Part shown: piece by piece, positions 47,443 through 54,721 of the stretch
How the letters are laid out: every line of letters begins with the position of its first letter
Position numbering within the stretch: the stretch's first letter is position 1
Source of the DNA: Fen-671 sp963794745
GTDB taxonomy: Bacteria > Actinomycetota > Acidimicrobiia > Acidimicrobiales > Palsa-688
Reading direction: 5' to 3'
Assembly (NCBI GenBank): GCA_963794745.1
Contig: CAWCEZ010000011.1
Location: 558,001-622,000, forward strand
DNA: 64,000 nucleotides
Notes under the pieces: generated by a model
Told to the model about the DNA's origin: nothing
The model's input: the letters and a program-made list of their open reading frames with translations, nothing else
Database searches by the model: none
Program-made: the position numbers and the translations under genes

Positions 47443-48176
47443 GTCCCGGCCAGCTTGCCAGTTCTGGCGTCTGCGTGGAGCGGAATTGTGAAGCTCACCG
47501 TGGTCCCCGCGCCGAGCGCCGAGGTGGCCACCAGTTGGCCTCCGTGCGCCTCCACGATCTCCTTGCTTATCCATAGACCGAGGCCCAGCCCGTTGGATTT
47601 GCCCTCGCCCCCCCGGTAAAACTTTTCGGTCACGTGCGCAAGGTCCTCAGCCGCGATGCCTTTGCCTTTGTCCGACACCGATATCTCGACTTCCCCGGCG
47701 TCTGGCGAGCGATTATGCGACACAAGTATGCGGATCCCTGCAGGCGAGCCGTACTTGCAAGCATTTTCCACGATGTTGCCGAAAACCTGTTCAAGTTTGA
47801 AGGGGTCAACGATCACCGTCGGGAGCCGGGGGCCGACTTCGACGGTTGCTTCCAGGTCCGGGTAAGAAAGCTTGAGGCTGCTGACCACTCGCTCAGCCAC
47901 GGCACCAACGTCGGTAGCCCTGCGGTAAAGCGGCAGCTGGCCCGACTCCAAACGGCTCACGTCGAGCAGTTCCTCGATCATCCGGCCCACCCGCTGCGCG
48001 TCGTGGAGCACGCCTTGCAACATCCGGACCTTGTCGTCATCAGTGAAGTCCGCCCAGTGCCCGAGCATCATCTCGGTAAGGCCTCTGATCGAAGCCAGCG
48101 GTTGGCGCAGCTCGTGGCTCACCGCCGCAATTAGCTCTCCAAGAGGCGCGCTCGGCTCCGACGACATGGCGTTCAT
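47439..48176 (-). CDS. Cytoplasmic sensor-less histidine kinase inserted in the pheS operon
   Basis: About 245 residues from ATG 48176 (ATGA overlap with the preceding stop); an upstream frame to 48266 is unlikely. HisKA: LIAAVSHELRQPLASIRGLTEMML, with the His near residue 20. HATPase_c has N box EQVFGNIVENACKYG, D box SVSDKGKGI, F box EKFYRG and G box GLGLGLWISKEIVEAHGG. There is no transmembrane segment, PAS, GAF or receiver domain, and no adjacent response regulator. It is coupled to both the methyltransferase gene and pheS by 4-nt overlaps. Signal and partner are unknown. Confidence 0.88.
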   Translation of the reverse strand: MNAMSSEPSAPLGELIAAVSHELRQPLASIRGLTEMMLGHWADFTDDDKVRMLQGVLHDAQRVGRMIEELLDVSRLESGQLPLYRRATDVGAVAERVVSSLKLSYPDLEATVEVGPRLPTVIVDPFKLEQVFGNIVENACKYGSPAGIRILVSHNRSPDAGEVEISVSDKGKGIAAEDLAHVTEKFYRGGEGKSNGLGLGLWISKEIVEAHGGQLVATSALGAGTTVSFTIPLHADARTGKLAGT

Positions 48177-49108
48177 TCTGCCGGGCCCTGACCAGGGCGC
48201 AGTGCCGCCGGCGCGCGCGAGCCCAGCGGGGCCCCGTAGCGGCGCTGTCGGGCCGCCTCGAAACATACGACGGCCGCGGCCACACCCACGTTGAGAGACT
48301 CCGCACCGGCGGCCATCGGGATACTTACAAGGCCGTCCAACTGCGCGCGAAGCTCTTCGAGGGGCAAGCCGGCAGCCTCGTTACCAAAAACGAAGGCGAC
48401 TCGAGCTGTCAGGTCCTCCGAGGCATAATCGGCCCCCCCTTCAGAAGCGGTCCCCAGCCTCCTTATCCCCCACTGCCCGATCTCGGAGAGGACCTCGGCG
48501 GGAGGGCCTGCAGAGACGATCGGCACATGGAACACCGCGCCAGCCGATGCGCGCACCGCTTTGGGGCCCCAAAAGTCAACCGTGCCCTCGCAGCACACCA
48601 CGGCGTCCGCACCGGCCGCCCAAGCCGAGCGCGCGACCGTCCCGGCGTTACCGGGGTCGCGCACGTCCACGCACACAACAACTAGTCGCGGCGTGGTGGC
48701 CTTGAGCGCGGCCAGTTCGACCACGGGTGTGCCGACGACGGCAATTACGGGTTGAGGTGTCACGGTGCCCGCCACCCGAGCGAGTACCCCGGGCTCGAGC
48801 TCGAACAGGCTCACGCCGAGCTCAGAGAGGCGCTCGAGCAACCCGCTGAGCCGGTCGTGGCCCGCCGGCTGGACAGGCCCCGGGCCAGGACCGTGGGCCG
48901 GGCCCTCGAGGCGGTCGGCATGGGGCTGGCCTTGCGCCCAAGCGCCGTCCACGTACACCGCCTCGATCTCGGCGCCGGCGGCAAGAGCCTCCTCGAGCAG
49001 GTTGGTGCCCTCGATTACGAAGCGCCCCTCGTCCTTACGCGCATTGCGGCGCCCCTGGAGGCGCCGCAAGCCTTGAACTCGTTGGTGCCGGTAAGAAAGC
49101 CCGCTCAC
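48173..49108 (-). CDS. TrmH/SpoU-family RNA 2'-O-methyltransferase
   Basis: 311 residues. An N-terminal substrate-binding domain (RRLQGRRNARKDEGRFVIEGTNLLEEAL) is followed by the SPOUT knot: CVDVRDPGNAGTVARSAWAAGADAVV (motif 1), VAFVFGNEAAGLP (motif 2) and VSIPMAAGAESLNVGVAAAVV (motif 3). It methylates a ribose in rRNA or tRNA; the target is not deducible. This position next to rplT and pheS is common in actinobacteria. The segment after residue 60 is Pro/Gly-rich and longer than usual. Confidence 0.9.
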   Translation of the reverse strand: MSGLSYRHQRVQGLRRLQGRRNARKDEGRFVIEGTNLLEEALAAGAEIEAVYVDGAWAQGQPHADRLEGPAHGPGPGPVQPAGHDRLSGLLERLSELGVSLFELEPGVLARVAGTVTPQPVIAVVGTPVVELAALKATTPRLVVVCVDVRDPGNAGTVARSAWAAGADAVVCCEGTVDFWGPKAVRASAGAVFHVPIVSAGPPAEVLSEIGQWGIRRLGTASEGGADYASEDLTARVAFVFGNEAAGLPLEELRAQLDGLVSIPMAAGAESLNVGVAAAVVCFEAARQRRYGAPLGSRAPAALRPGQGPAE

Positions 49109-49152
49109 GGAGCCTCAGTAGCCCCGGTAAGGCGAGGCCGCGGGCAGACCAC

Positions 49153-49554
49153 TTACGCCTCTGCGGCGACCTTTTCCGCTGCCGCTCCCGACGCTACGGG
49201 ACCGAGCGCGTCGCGCGCGACCTGGACCAGCGCTGCGAAGGCGGCCTCGTCGCGCACCGCCAGGTCAGCAAGCATCTTGCGGTCCATCTCCACCCCGGCC
49301 GCGTTCAGGCCGGCGATGAACCTGCTGTAGCTGAAACCATTGGCCCGGCAGCCTGCGTTGATCCTCTGCACCCAGAGGCGGCGGAACTCTCCCTTGCGGG
49401 CACGCCGGTCACGGAACGCGTACTGGAGGGAGTGCATCACCTGCTCGTGGGCCGCGCGGTAGCTGCGGCTCTTGTTGCCGTAATAACCCTGCGCTAGCTC
49501 CAAGACCGCGCGGTGGTGCTTCCTGGCGTGTACGGCGCGCTTTACACGGGCCAT
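49153..49554 (-). CDS. rplT: Large ribosomal subunit protein L20
   Basis: 133 residues. Canonical MARVKRAVHARKHHRAVLELAQGYYG and RRLWVQRINAGCRANGFSYSRFI. It is slightly longer than E. coli L20 (118) through an Ala-rich tail. AGGAGAG lies upstream. It is in the infC-rpmI-rplT operon. Confidence 0.97.
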   Translation of the reverse strand: MARVKRAVHARKHHRAVLELAQGYYGNKSRSYRAAHEQVMHSLQYAFRDRRARKGEFRRLWVQRINAGCRANGFSYSRFIAGLNAAGVEMDRKMLADLAVRDEAAFAALVQVARDALGPVASGAAAEKVAAEA

Positions 49555-49580
49555 CGATCTCTCCTTTCAGCCGCTTGCGA

Positions 49581-49775
49581 CTAGATGCCGAGAAGGCGCT
49601 TGACCGCCCGGACGTCAGCGGGGGCGACATCAGCGGGCCGGCCGAGCCGGCGGACACGGCTCGAGGACTTCTTTTCGAGCAGGTGAGAACGGTTCGCCTG
49701 GCGACGCCGTAACTTGCCAGTTCCCGTCACCTTGAAGCGCTTGGCCGCGCCCCTGTCTGTTTTTTGCTTCGGCAT
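49581..49775 (-). CDS. rpmI: Large ribosomal subunit protein L35
   Basis: 64 residues, the normal size. MPKQKTDRGAAKRFKVTGTGKL and RRLGRPADVAPADVRAVKRLLG are diagnostic. It sits between infC and rplT, 26 nt from the latter. Confidence 0.96.
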   Translation of the reverse strand: MPKQKTDRGAAKRFKVTGTGKLRRRQANRSHLLEKKSSSRVRRLGRPADVAPADVRAVKRLLGI

Positions 49776-49881
49776 CCGTTACCTCTCTGGTCCCACACGG
49801 CGGTCCCGCTCAACAGCGCGTGAACACTGCCCCAATAGGCTACCGGCCAAAATGGGCCCGAAGGGACAAGGTAGCAGAAGC

Positions 49882-50850
49882 TTAGGTGGTCGTACTGGCC
49901 GCGCCATCAGCCGGGGCGGCGGCTACAACCGTCGCGGCCGGACGCGCCCTGGTCGAATGACCGTCACTGCGCCGCCCGCCATTGGCGGGGCCGGCCGGCG
50001 CGACGCGCTCCTCGACGACATCTGAGCTGCTCGCCGCAACCGGTACAGCCGCAAGAGCCGGCGCTCCAAGCGCTGGCGCACTCGCCGCAACCGGTGCCGG
50101 TGCGTCCTCAGGGGCAGTCGTTGGGGCGGGAGCCGATGGCGCCACGGTCGTTGGGGCCGCGGTCGTTGGGGCCGCGGTCGTTGGGGCGGCGGTCGTTGAG
50201 GAGACACCAGCGACCGCAGCGGGGGCTGCCGCCTCTGCATCGACGGGCTCTGCCGACGCCTGGTCGCTCGAGGGGGCCGGTGCACCGTCGGGGCGGGCCG
50301 GGGAAGGCTTGCGAGCCGCTTTGGCCCTCCGGTCAGGCGCGAGCACCATGACCATGTTGCGCCCGTCCAACTTGGGAGCCGCCTCCACTTTCGAAACCGC
50401 CGAGACCTGTTCGGCCAGATCCTCGAGGATCTTCATCCCGAGCTCGGGATGGCTCACTTCCCGCCCGCGGAACATGATCGTGACCTTGACTTTGTGGCCT
50501 TCCTCCAGGAAGCGCCCAACTTGGCGCGTCTTGGTAGTGAAGTCACCGGTCCCGATCTTGGGCCGGTACTTCATCTCCTTGATACTTGTGTTGGTCGCCT
50601 TTTTCCTTGATTCTTTTGCCCGTTGAGCCGTTTCGTACTTGAAACGGTTGTAATCCATGATCCGGCAAACCGGTGGGTTGGCATCCGGCGCGACCTCAAC
50701 GAGATCGAGGTCCAGTTGCCGCGCCACAGCTAAGGCTTCGGGGAGGGCTTTGACCCCGAGTTGTTGACCTTCTGCGTCGATGAGGCGGACCTCTCGCGCG
50801 CGGATCCGCTCGTTTACCCGGTAATCGGTCGTATCACTTGCAGTGGCTAT
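49882..50850 (-). CDS. infC: Translation initiation factor IF-3 with long Ala/Pro/Thr tail; apparent AUA start
   Basis: About 322 residues. The IF-3 N domain (DYRVNERIRAREVRLIDAEGQQLG... VEVAPDANPPVCRIMDYNRFKYE) and C domain (KEMKYRPKIGTGDFTTK, GHKVKVTIMFRGRE, LDGRNMVMVLAP) end near residue 190. A tail of about 130 residues follows, including a repeated TTAAP unit, and is probably disordered. No ATG, GTG or TTG lies at the expected position. AAGGAG (50859-50864) sits 8 nt before ATA (50848-50850), followed by ATASDTTDYRV. A rare start codon is classic for infC, which autoregulates through it. The in-frame start at 50901 lacks a ribosome site. Confidence 0.9.
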   Translation of the reverse strand: MATASDTTDYRVNERIRAREVRLIDAEGQQLGVKALPEALAVARQLDLDLVEVAPDANPPVCRIMDYNRFKYETAQRAKESRKKATNTSIKEMKYRPKIGTGDFTTKTRQVGRFLEEGHKVKVTIMFRGREVSHPELGMKILEDLAEQVSAVSKVEAAPKLDGRNMVMVLAPDRRAKAARKPSPARPDGAPAPSSDQASAEPVDAEAAAPAAVAGVSSTTAAPTTAAPTTAAPTTVAPSAPAPTTAPEDAPAPVAASAPALGAPALAAVPVAASSSDVVEERVAPAGPANGGRRSDGHSTRARPAATVVAAAPADGAASTTT

Positions 50851-50864
50851 GCGCTGTTCTCCTT

Positions 50865-51297
50865 GCTGTGGCCTCGAGTTGGCTCCCCCGGCCAACCTCA
50901 TCCGAGGCGGTGAAAAAATGGGAAATTGTCACGCTGAGGTCATGTACCCAGGACCGCGTACCTGAGACCCTCGCCGTGGATGCTCTCGTACCCGAGGCAC
51001 GCGCTGTTGGACGTTCACAGCCCGGCCCACGGGCTCCGCAGCGTTGTACGTGGTTGCCCGGTCACTTGCAACAGGTTGGGCACAAAAAACTAGTGACCGC
51101 AGCATGGGCGGGGCATGACCACGGGTCTGGATGGCCGGAAGCGTTGGCAGCGGCGCTCAGCACGGGGCATCGGGCCGTCTTCGCCCAACCGGCTGAGTGC
51201 GATCTCATAGTCGGCACACTACTTACCGTCTGTGACCATTATGCGCTACTGGGCTCCTTATGCCGCTTGCCTGCCTACAGGATCCTAGAGTAGCGCA
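50865..51297. other. Divergent region upstream of infC and the DUF1844-like gene
   Basis: About 430 nt that should contain the infC-operon promoter (minus) and the promoter of the gene at 51298 (plus). A T-rich stretch near 50910-50935 is visible. The plus-strand ORF running across it (50838-51293) starts inside infC antisense and looks spurious. I did not identify a known leader RNA. Confidence 0.4.
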
Positions 51298-51816
51298 GTG
51301 AGCACGATTTGGACACCTAGCGGGGAACATCGCGTCCCCAAAGAACCTGGCGACGGCCAATCGGGGCCTGCCGGTGGGCAAGCTACGGGGCCTCAGACGC
51401 CGGCCTCAACGGGTGCGAGGGGACCGGGTGAGCGCGGCCAGGCGTCAACGCAGTCCCTGGTCAGCGATGGAGCGCCCGAGGAGGACTGGGAGCCGACACC
51501 CGAAGAAGCACGCCAGGCCAAGGAGGAGCTCGACGCCATGCGCCAACAGCTCGTCGAAGCGCCGGTGGAGCTCGTCATCGCCAATCATGCCATGGGCCTT
51601 TGGGAGCTTGCCGCGCTGCACCTGTCCCACAAGCCTCCCCAACTACCGCAGGCACAGCTGGCGATCGACGCCCTCAGCGCCCTTTTGGACGGGCTTCAAG
51701 ACCGTTTGGGCGACGATGAGAGGTCGCTGCGTGACGGCCTCGCGGAGATACGCCTGGCATTCGTCCAGATCCACAACGCCGAACGCGCTCGCCAATCCGG
51801 CCAGGGCGCCCGTTAG
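51298..51816 (+). CDS. DUF1844-like small acidic protein
   Basis: 172 residues. It begins MSTIWTPSGEHRVP, then has a disordered Gly/Pro/Thr-rich segment (about 15-60). A helical domain (about 62-165) follows with LVEAPVELVIANHAMGLWELAALHLS and LAIDALSALLDGLQDRLGDDERSLRDGLAEIRLAFVQI. This resembles the actinobacterial DUF1844 family usually found beside infC. GTG at 51298 is the apparent start. Function is unknown; the conserved link with infC hints at translation or envelope homeostasis, which is speculation. Confidence 0.7.
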   Translation: MSTIWTPSGEHRVPKEPGDGQSGPAGGQATGPQTPASTGARGPGERGQASTQSLVSDGAPEEDWEPTPEEARQAKEELDAMRQQLVEAPVELVIANHAMGLWELAALHLSHKPPQLPQAQLAIDALSALLDGLQDRLGDDERSLRDGLAEIRLAFVQIHNAERARQSGQGAR

Positions 51817-51838
51817 GACTGGCCCCGAAGGGGCGGCC

Positions 51839-52522
51839 TCAGGCCAGGTCGTGCTGGTGCGCGTAGCGCACAGCAGCAGCCCGGTCGGGCGAGCCGGTCT
51901 TGGCGAAGATCCGGTTGATGTGGCTCTTCACGGTGTGAGCGCTCAGGTACAGCCCCGACGCGATGTCGGGGTTAGCCATCCCTCGCGCCATCATCGAGAG
52001 GATCTCCGCCTCCCTCCTCGTGAGCCCGTCGGGAAGATCGTCGAGGATCTCCCGGGGCGTCCCCGCGAGTGGGGTACCGCGGGCCGCCGCAGCCACCAGG
52101 GCATCGCGGACCACGGGGTCAAGGACCGATAGGCCGCTGGAGGCGCCGCGAAGTGCCTGGGCGATGTCGGCCCGGTCGGCGTCTTTGGTCAGGTAGCTGC
52201 GGGCGCCGGCCTGCAGCGCGGCCAGGACCGACGCGTCGTCGGCGTAGGTCGTGAGCACGACGACCGCCACTTCGGGGTGCTGTGCGGTCAGGCGTCGGGT
52301 GGTCTCGGTCCCGTCCAGGAAGGGCATGTGCAGGTCAAGAAGGATCGCGTGAGGGTGTTTGTCCGCAACGAGCTCGAGGGCCTCTTGCCCGTTGGCCGCC
52401 GCGCCGACGACCTCGATGTCGGGCAGCAGCCCGAGCAGGAGCACGAGCCCCTCGCGGACACTGGCCTGGTCATCGGCCACGACGACGCGCAACGGTGCCG
52501 GCGGGCCCGCCGGCCCGGTCAC
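51839..52522 (-). CDS. NarL/FixJ-family response regulator
   Basis: 227 residues from GTG 52522, which overlaps the kinase stop. The receiver has VVVADDQASVREGL, the acceptor Asp in AILLDLHMPFLDG, Thr in VVVLTTYAD and Lys in SYLTKDA. A linker leads to a LuxR-type HTH (LTRREAEILSMMARGMANPDIASGLYLSAHTVKSHINRI). It pairs with the adjacent HisKA_3 kinase. Likely targets are its own promoter and the divergent ABC exporter, given the repeated TCATACCA elements between them. Confidence 0.93.
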   Translation of the reverse strand: MTGPAGPPAPLRVVVADDQASVREGLVLLLGLLPDIEVVGAAANGQEALELVADKHPHAILLDLHMPFLDGTETTRRLTAQHPEVAVVVLTTYADDASVLAALQAGARSYLTKDADRADIAQALRGASSGLSVLDPVVRDALVAAAARGTPLAGTPREILDDLPDGLTRREAEILSMMARGMANPDIASGLYLSAHTVKSHINRIFAKTGSPDRAAAVRYAHQHDLA

Positions 52523-53661
52523 CGGGGGACCTTGGCCACGACGACCCAGTCGTCCCCGTCCCGGCCCGCCGAGAGGGTGCCATCGAGGAGAAGGAGGCGT
52601 TCCCGCATGCCGGCGAGGCCATAGCCGCCGTTGGCCGTCTCGAAGGTGGTTCCCTTGCCGGCCGTGCACAACTTGTTCTTCACCGTCAGGGCGGTCGCCC
52701 CTTCGTCGTAGGCAACCCTGATCTCGACAGGCTGGTGTGGGGCGTGCTTAGCGGTGTTGACGAGGGCCTCCTGGGCTGTCCGGGTGAGCGCCAGGCCGGC
52801 GTCGGGTGGCAGTGCCCGCGGCGTGCCGGTCACCTGGAAGTTGACCTGTGCCCGGTGGCGGTCCTCGTGGTCGGCGCCGAGCTCGGCGAGCCCACGGTCC
52901 AGGGGCGGCGTGCCCACGCGCAGCGCATGCACGGCCCGGCGTGTCTCGACGAGGCCCTCGGTGACCATACGGCGAGCCTTGGCGAGCAGCTCAACCGCCC
53001 GGTCGATATCCGCCTGGTCGGTGAGGACGGCCTGGGCAGCTTGGATCTGGACCCCGAGCGCTCCCAGCGAGTGAGCAAGCACGTCATGGATCTCGCGTGC
53101 GATCCGGTTGCGCTCGTCCAATGTGGCCGCACGGTTCTGCTCCAGGTGGAGCTGTTCAGCCTTGGCGAGGAGCGCGGCGGACTGTTCCGCCTGGACGCGA
53201 AATCCCCGCAGGGCTCGGCCGAAGACCAGGCCGAGCAGGAGGATGAGAGGGTAGCCGCCCACGTCCCAGGCCGGGGCCCCGAACGCCAACGCGACCGACC
53301 CGACCACAACCATCGCGGCCCCGGTTATCGAGCCCGCGAGAGCGAGGCTGCAACTGGCCCCCAGCCAGGTTGTGGACATGGCGCTGAAGAGGCTGAACGG
53401 CCCACCGCTGGTTGTGAGCGAAGCCAACCCGGACGTAAACGCGGTGGCCGCCGTAGCGATCGTGACCAGGCCGGATGCCCTCGCCCGCAAACGCGGGGAG
53501 CGCTCGCTCGCGGTCATCAGGGCCATGGTCAGCGCGGCGACCACGAAGGCTATGAGCTCAGAGACAAGGTTGCGCGTCCTGCCGTAAGGGATGGTAAACC
53601 CCGCCAGGCCGACCACAACCAGGGCGATGGCCCGGGGCACCCAACCCCACTTGCGCAGCAC
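52519..53661 (-). CDS. NarL-type sensor histidine kinase (HisKA_3)
   Basis: 380 residues. The N-terminal third has four to five hydrophobic segments with short loops, so sensing is in or near the membrane (LiaS/DesK-like). HisKA_3 appears as ATLDERNRIAREIHDVLAHSLGALGVQ, with the His near residue 195. The ATPase has EALVNTAKHAP and GGYGLAGMRERLLLLDG. It is coupled to its regulator by a 4-nt overlap. The signal is probably envelope stress or an antimicrobial, inferred from the neighbouring MacB-like exporter. Confidence 0.92.
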   Translation of the reverse strand: MLRKWGWVPRAIALVVVGLAGFTIPYGRTRNLVSELIAFVVAALTMALMTASERSPRLRARASGLVTIATAATAFTSGLASLTTSGGPFSLFSAMSTTWLGASCSLALAGSITGAAMVVVGSVALAFGAPAWDVGGYPLILLLGLVFGRALRGFRVQAEQSAALLAKAEQLHLEQNRAATLDERNRIAREIHDVLAHSLGALGVQIQAAQAVLTDQADIDRAVELLAKARRMVTEGLVETRRAVHALRVGTPPLDRGLAELGADHEDRHRAQVNFQVTGTPRALPPDAGLALTRTAQEALVNTAKHAPHQPVEIRVAYDEGATALTVKNKLCTAGKGTTFETANGGYGLAGMRERLLLLDGTLSAGRDGDDWVVVAKVPR

Positions 53662-53716
53662 CTTGCCATTATCCCGCCCGGCGCATACCTCGTGACCTGC
53701 TCGTCGGGTGGATCCT

Positions 53717-53758
53717 TGGTATGAAACCCCGCCCGGGGCTCATACCACGCTCATACCA
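53717..53758. promoter_or_regulatory. Repeated operator-like elements upstream of the two-component genes
   Basis: Three copies of TCATACCA: one inverted (TGGTATGA, 53717-53724) and two direct (53740-53747 and 53751-53758, 11 bp apart, one helical turn). A degenerate TTGGTACGA occurs near 53797. They lie 56-97 nt upstream of the kinase start and fit binding sites for the NarL-type regulator. Confidence 0.5.
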
Positions 53759-53856
53759 CCCATGCGGCAGGAACCAACCACAAGGCTGACGACAAACTTG
53801 GTACGACAGTCGACACTGGGCCCATGGCCACGAGGCCTGTTTGACGGGCGCCCCAA

Positions 53857-53872
53857 AAAGTGATATCACTTT
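53857..53872. promoter_or_regulatory. 16-bp perfect palindrome upstream of the ABC exporter
   Basis: AAAGTGATATCACTTT is fully self-complementary, about 85 nt before the exporter ATG, next to TTGATAAG. It looks like a dimeric-repressor operator; the regulator is not identifiable. Confidence 0.55.
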
Positions 53873-53955
53873 GATAAGTTGCGGGCCAGGCACAAGACCA
53901 GCACAGACCGGCACGGACCAGCACAGACTACGGAAAAAGAAGGCGAGAAGAGGAC

Positions 53956-54720
53956 ATGACGCTCACATCGGGTACCACGGCGGAGGGCCGGGAAGCCCCG
54001 CCCGCAGCGCAGGCAATCGACCTACACAAGACCTACGGGTCTGGGCAGACCGCGGTTGAGGCCCTGGGCGGCGTCAATGTGACCTTCGGGCACGGCGAGT
54101 TCACAGCCGTCATGGGGCCCTCGGGCTCGGGAAAATCGACGCTCATGCATTGCATGGCCGGCCTCGACCAGCCGACGTCGGGCCAAGCGTTCATTGGTGG
54201 GCTCGAGGTCGGCCGCCTCGACGACGCCGGGCTGACCCAACTCCGCCGGGACCACGTGGGCTTCGTCTTCCAGTCCTTCAACCTTGTCCCGATGTTGACC
54301 GCCGCCGAGAACATCACGCTGCCCGTCGACCTGGCAGGCAAGAAGGTGGACCGGCAATGGCTCGACTATCTGGTCGCGCAGCTGGGGATCGGCGACCGCC
54401 TCTCGCACCGCCCGAACGAGCTCTCGGGCGGCCAGCAACAGCGAGTTGCTTGTGCGAGAGCGTTGATCAACAAACCGGATCTCGTGTTCGCCGACGAACC
54501 CACCGGCAACCTGGACTCGAAAGCATCGGCCGAGATGTTGGCGTTCCTCCGAAAGTCCGTGAACGAGCTGGGCCAGTCCATCGTCATGGTTACCCACGAC
54601 CCGACAAGCGCGTCGTATGCCGACCGAGTGCTGTTCCTCGCCGACGGGAAATTGGTCGGCGAACTGGAAAGCCCGACCGCCAGCTCGGTCCTCGAGCGGA
54701 TGAGCGGGCTGGGGGCCTGA
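53956..54720 (+). CDS. ABC transporter ATP-binding protein (MacB/LolD type)
   Basis: 254 residues. Walker A is GPSGSGKST near residue 57, the Q loop lies in FVFQSFNLVPMLTA, the signature is LSGGQQQR, Walker B is LVFADEPTGNLDS and the switch His lies in VMVTHD. The MacB/LolD (3.A.1.122/125) type works with FtsX-fold permeases as mechanotransmission or export systems for lipids, peptides or antibiotics. It precedes the permease by one base. Confidence 0.94.
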   Translation: MTLTSGTTAEGREAPPAAQAIDLHKTYGSGQTAVEALGGVNVTFGHGEFTAVMGPSGSGKSTLMHCMAGLDQPTSGQAFIGGLEVGRLDDAGLTQLRRDHVGFVFQSFNLVPMLTAAENITLPVDLAGKKVDRQWLDYLVAQLGIGDRLSHRPNELSGGQQQRVACARALINKPDLVFADEPTGNLDSKASAEMLAFLRKSVNELGQSIVMVTHDPTSASYADRVLFLADGKLVGELESPTASSVLERMSGLGA

Positions 54721-54721
54721 G

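Noticed and set aside
50838..51293. 151-codon plus-strand ORF across the infC upstream region
   Set aside because: It begins within infC antisense and has no recognisable domain; the region is better explained as divergent promoters.
52282..53724. 480-codon plus-strand ORF
   Set aside because: Antisense to the NarL-type kinase and regulator, both of which have complete motifs.
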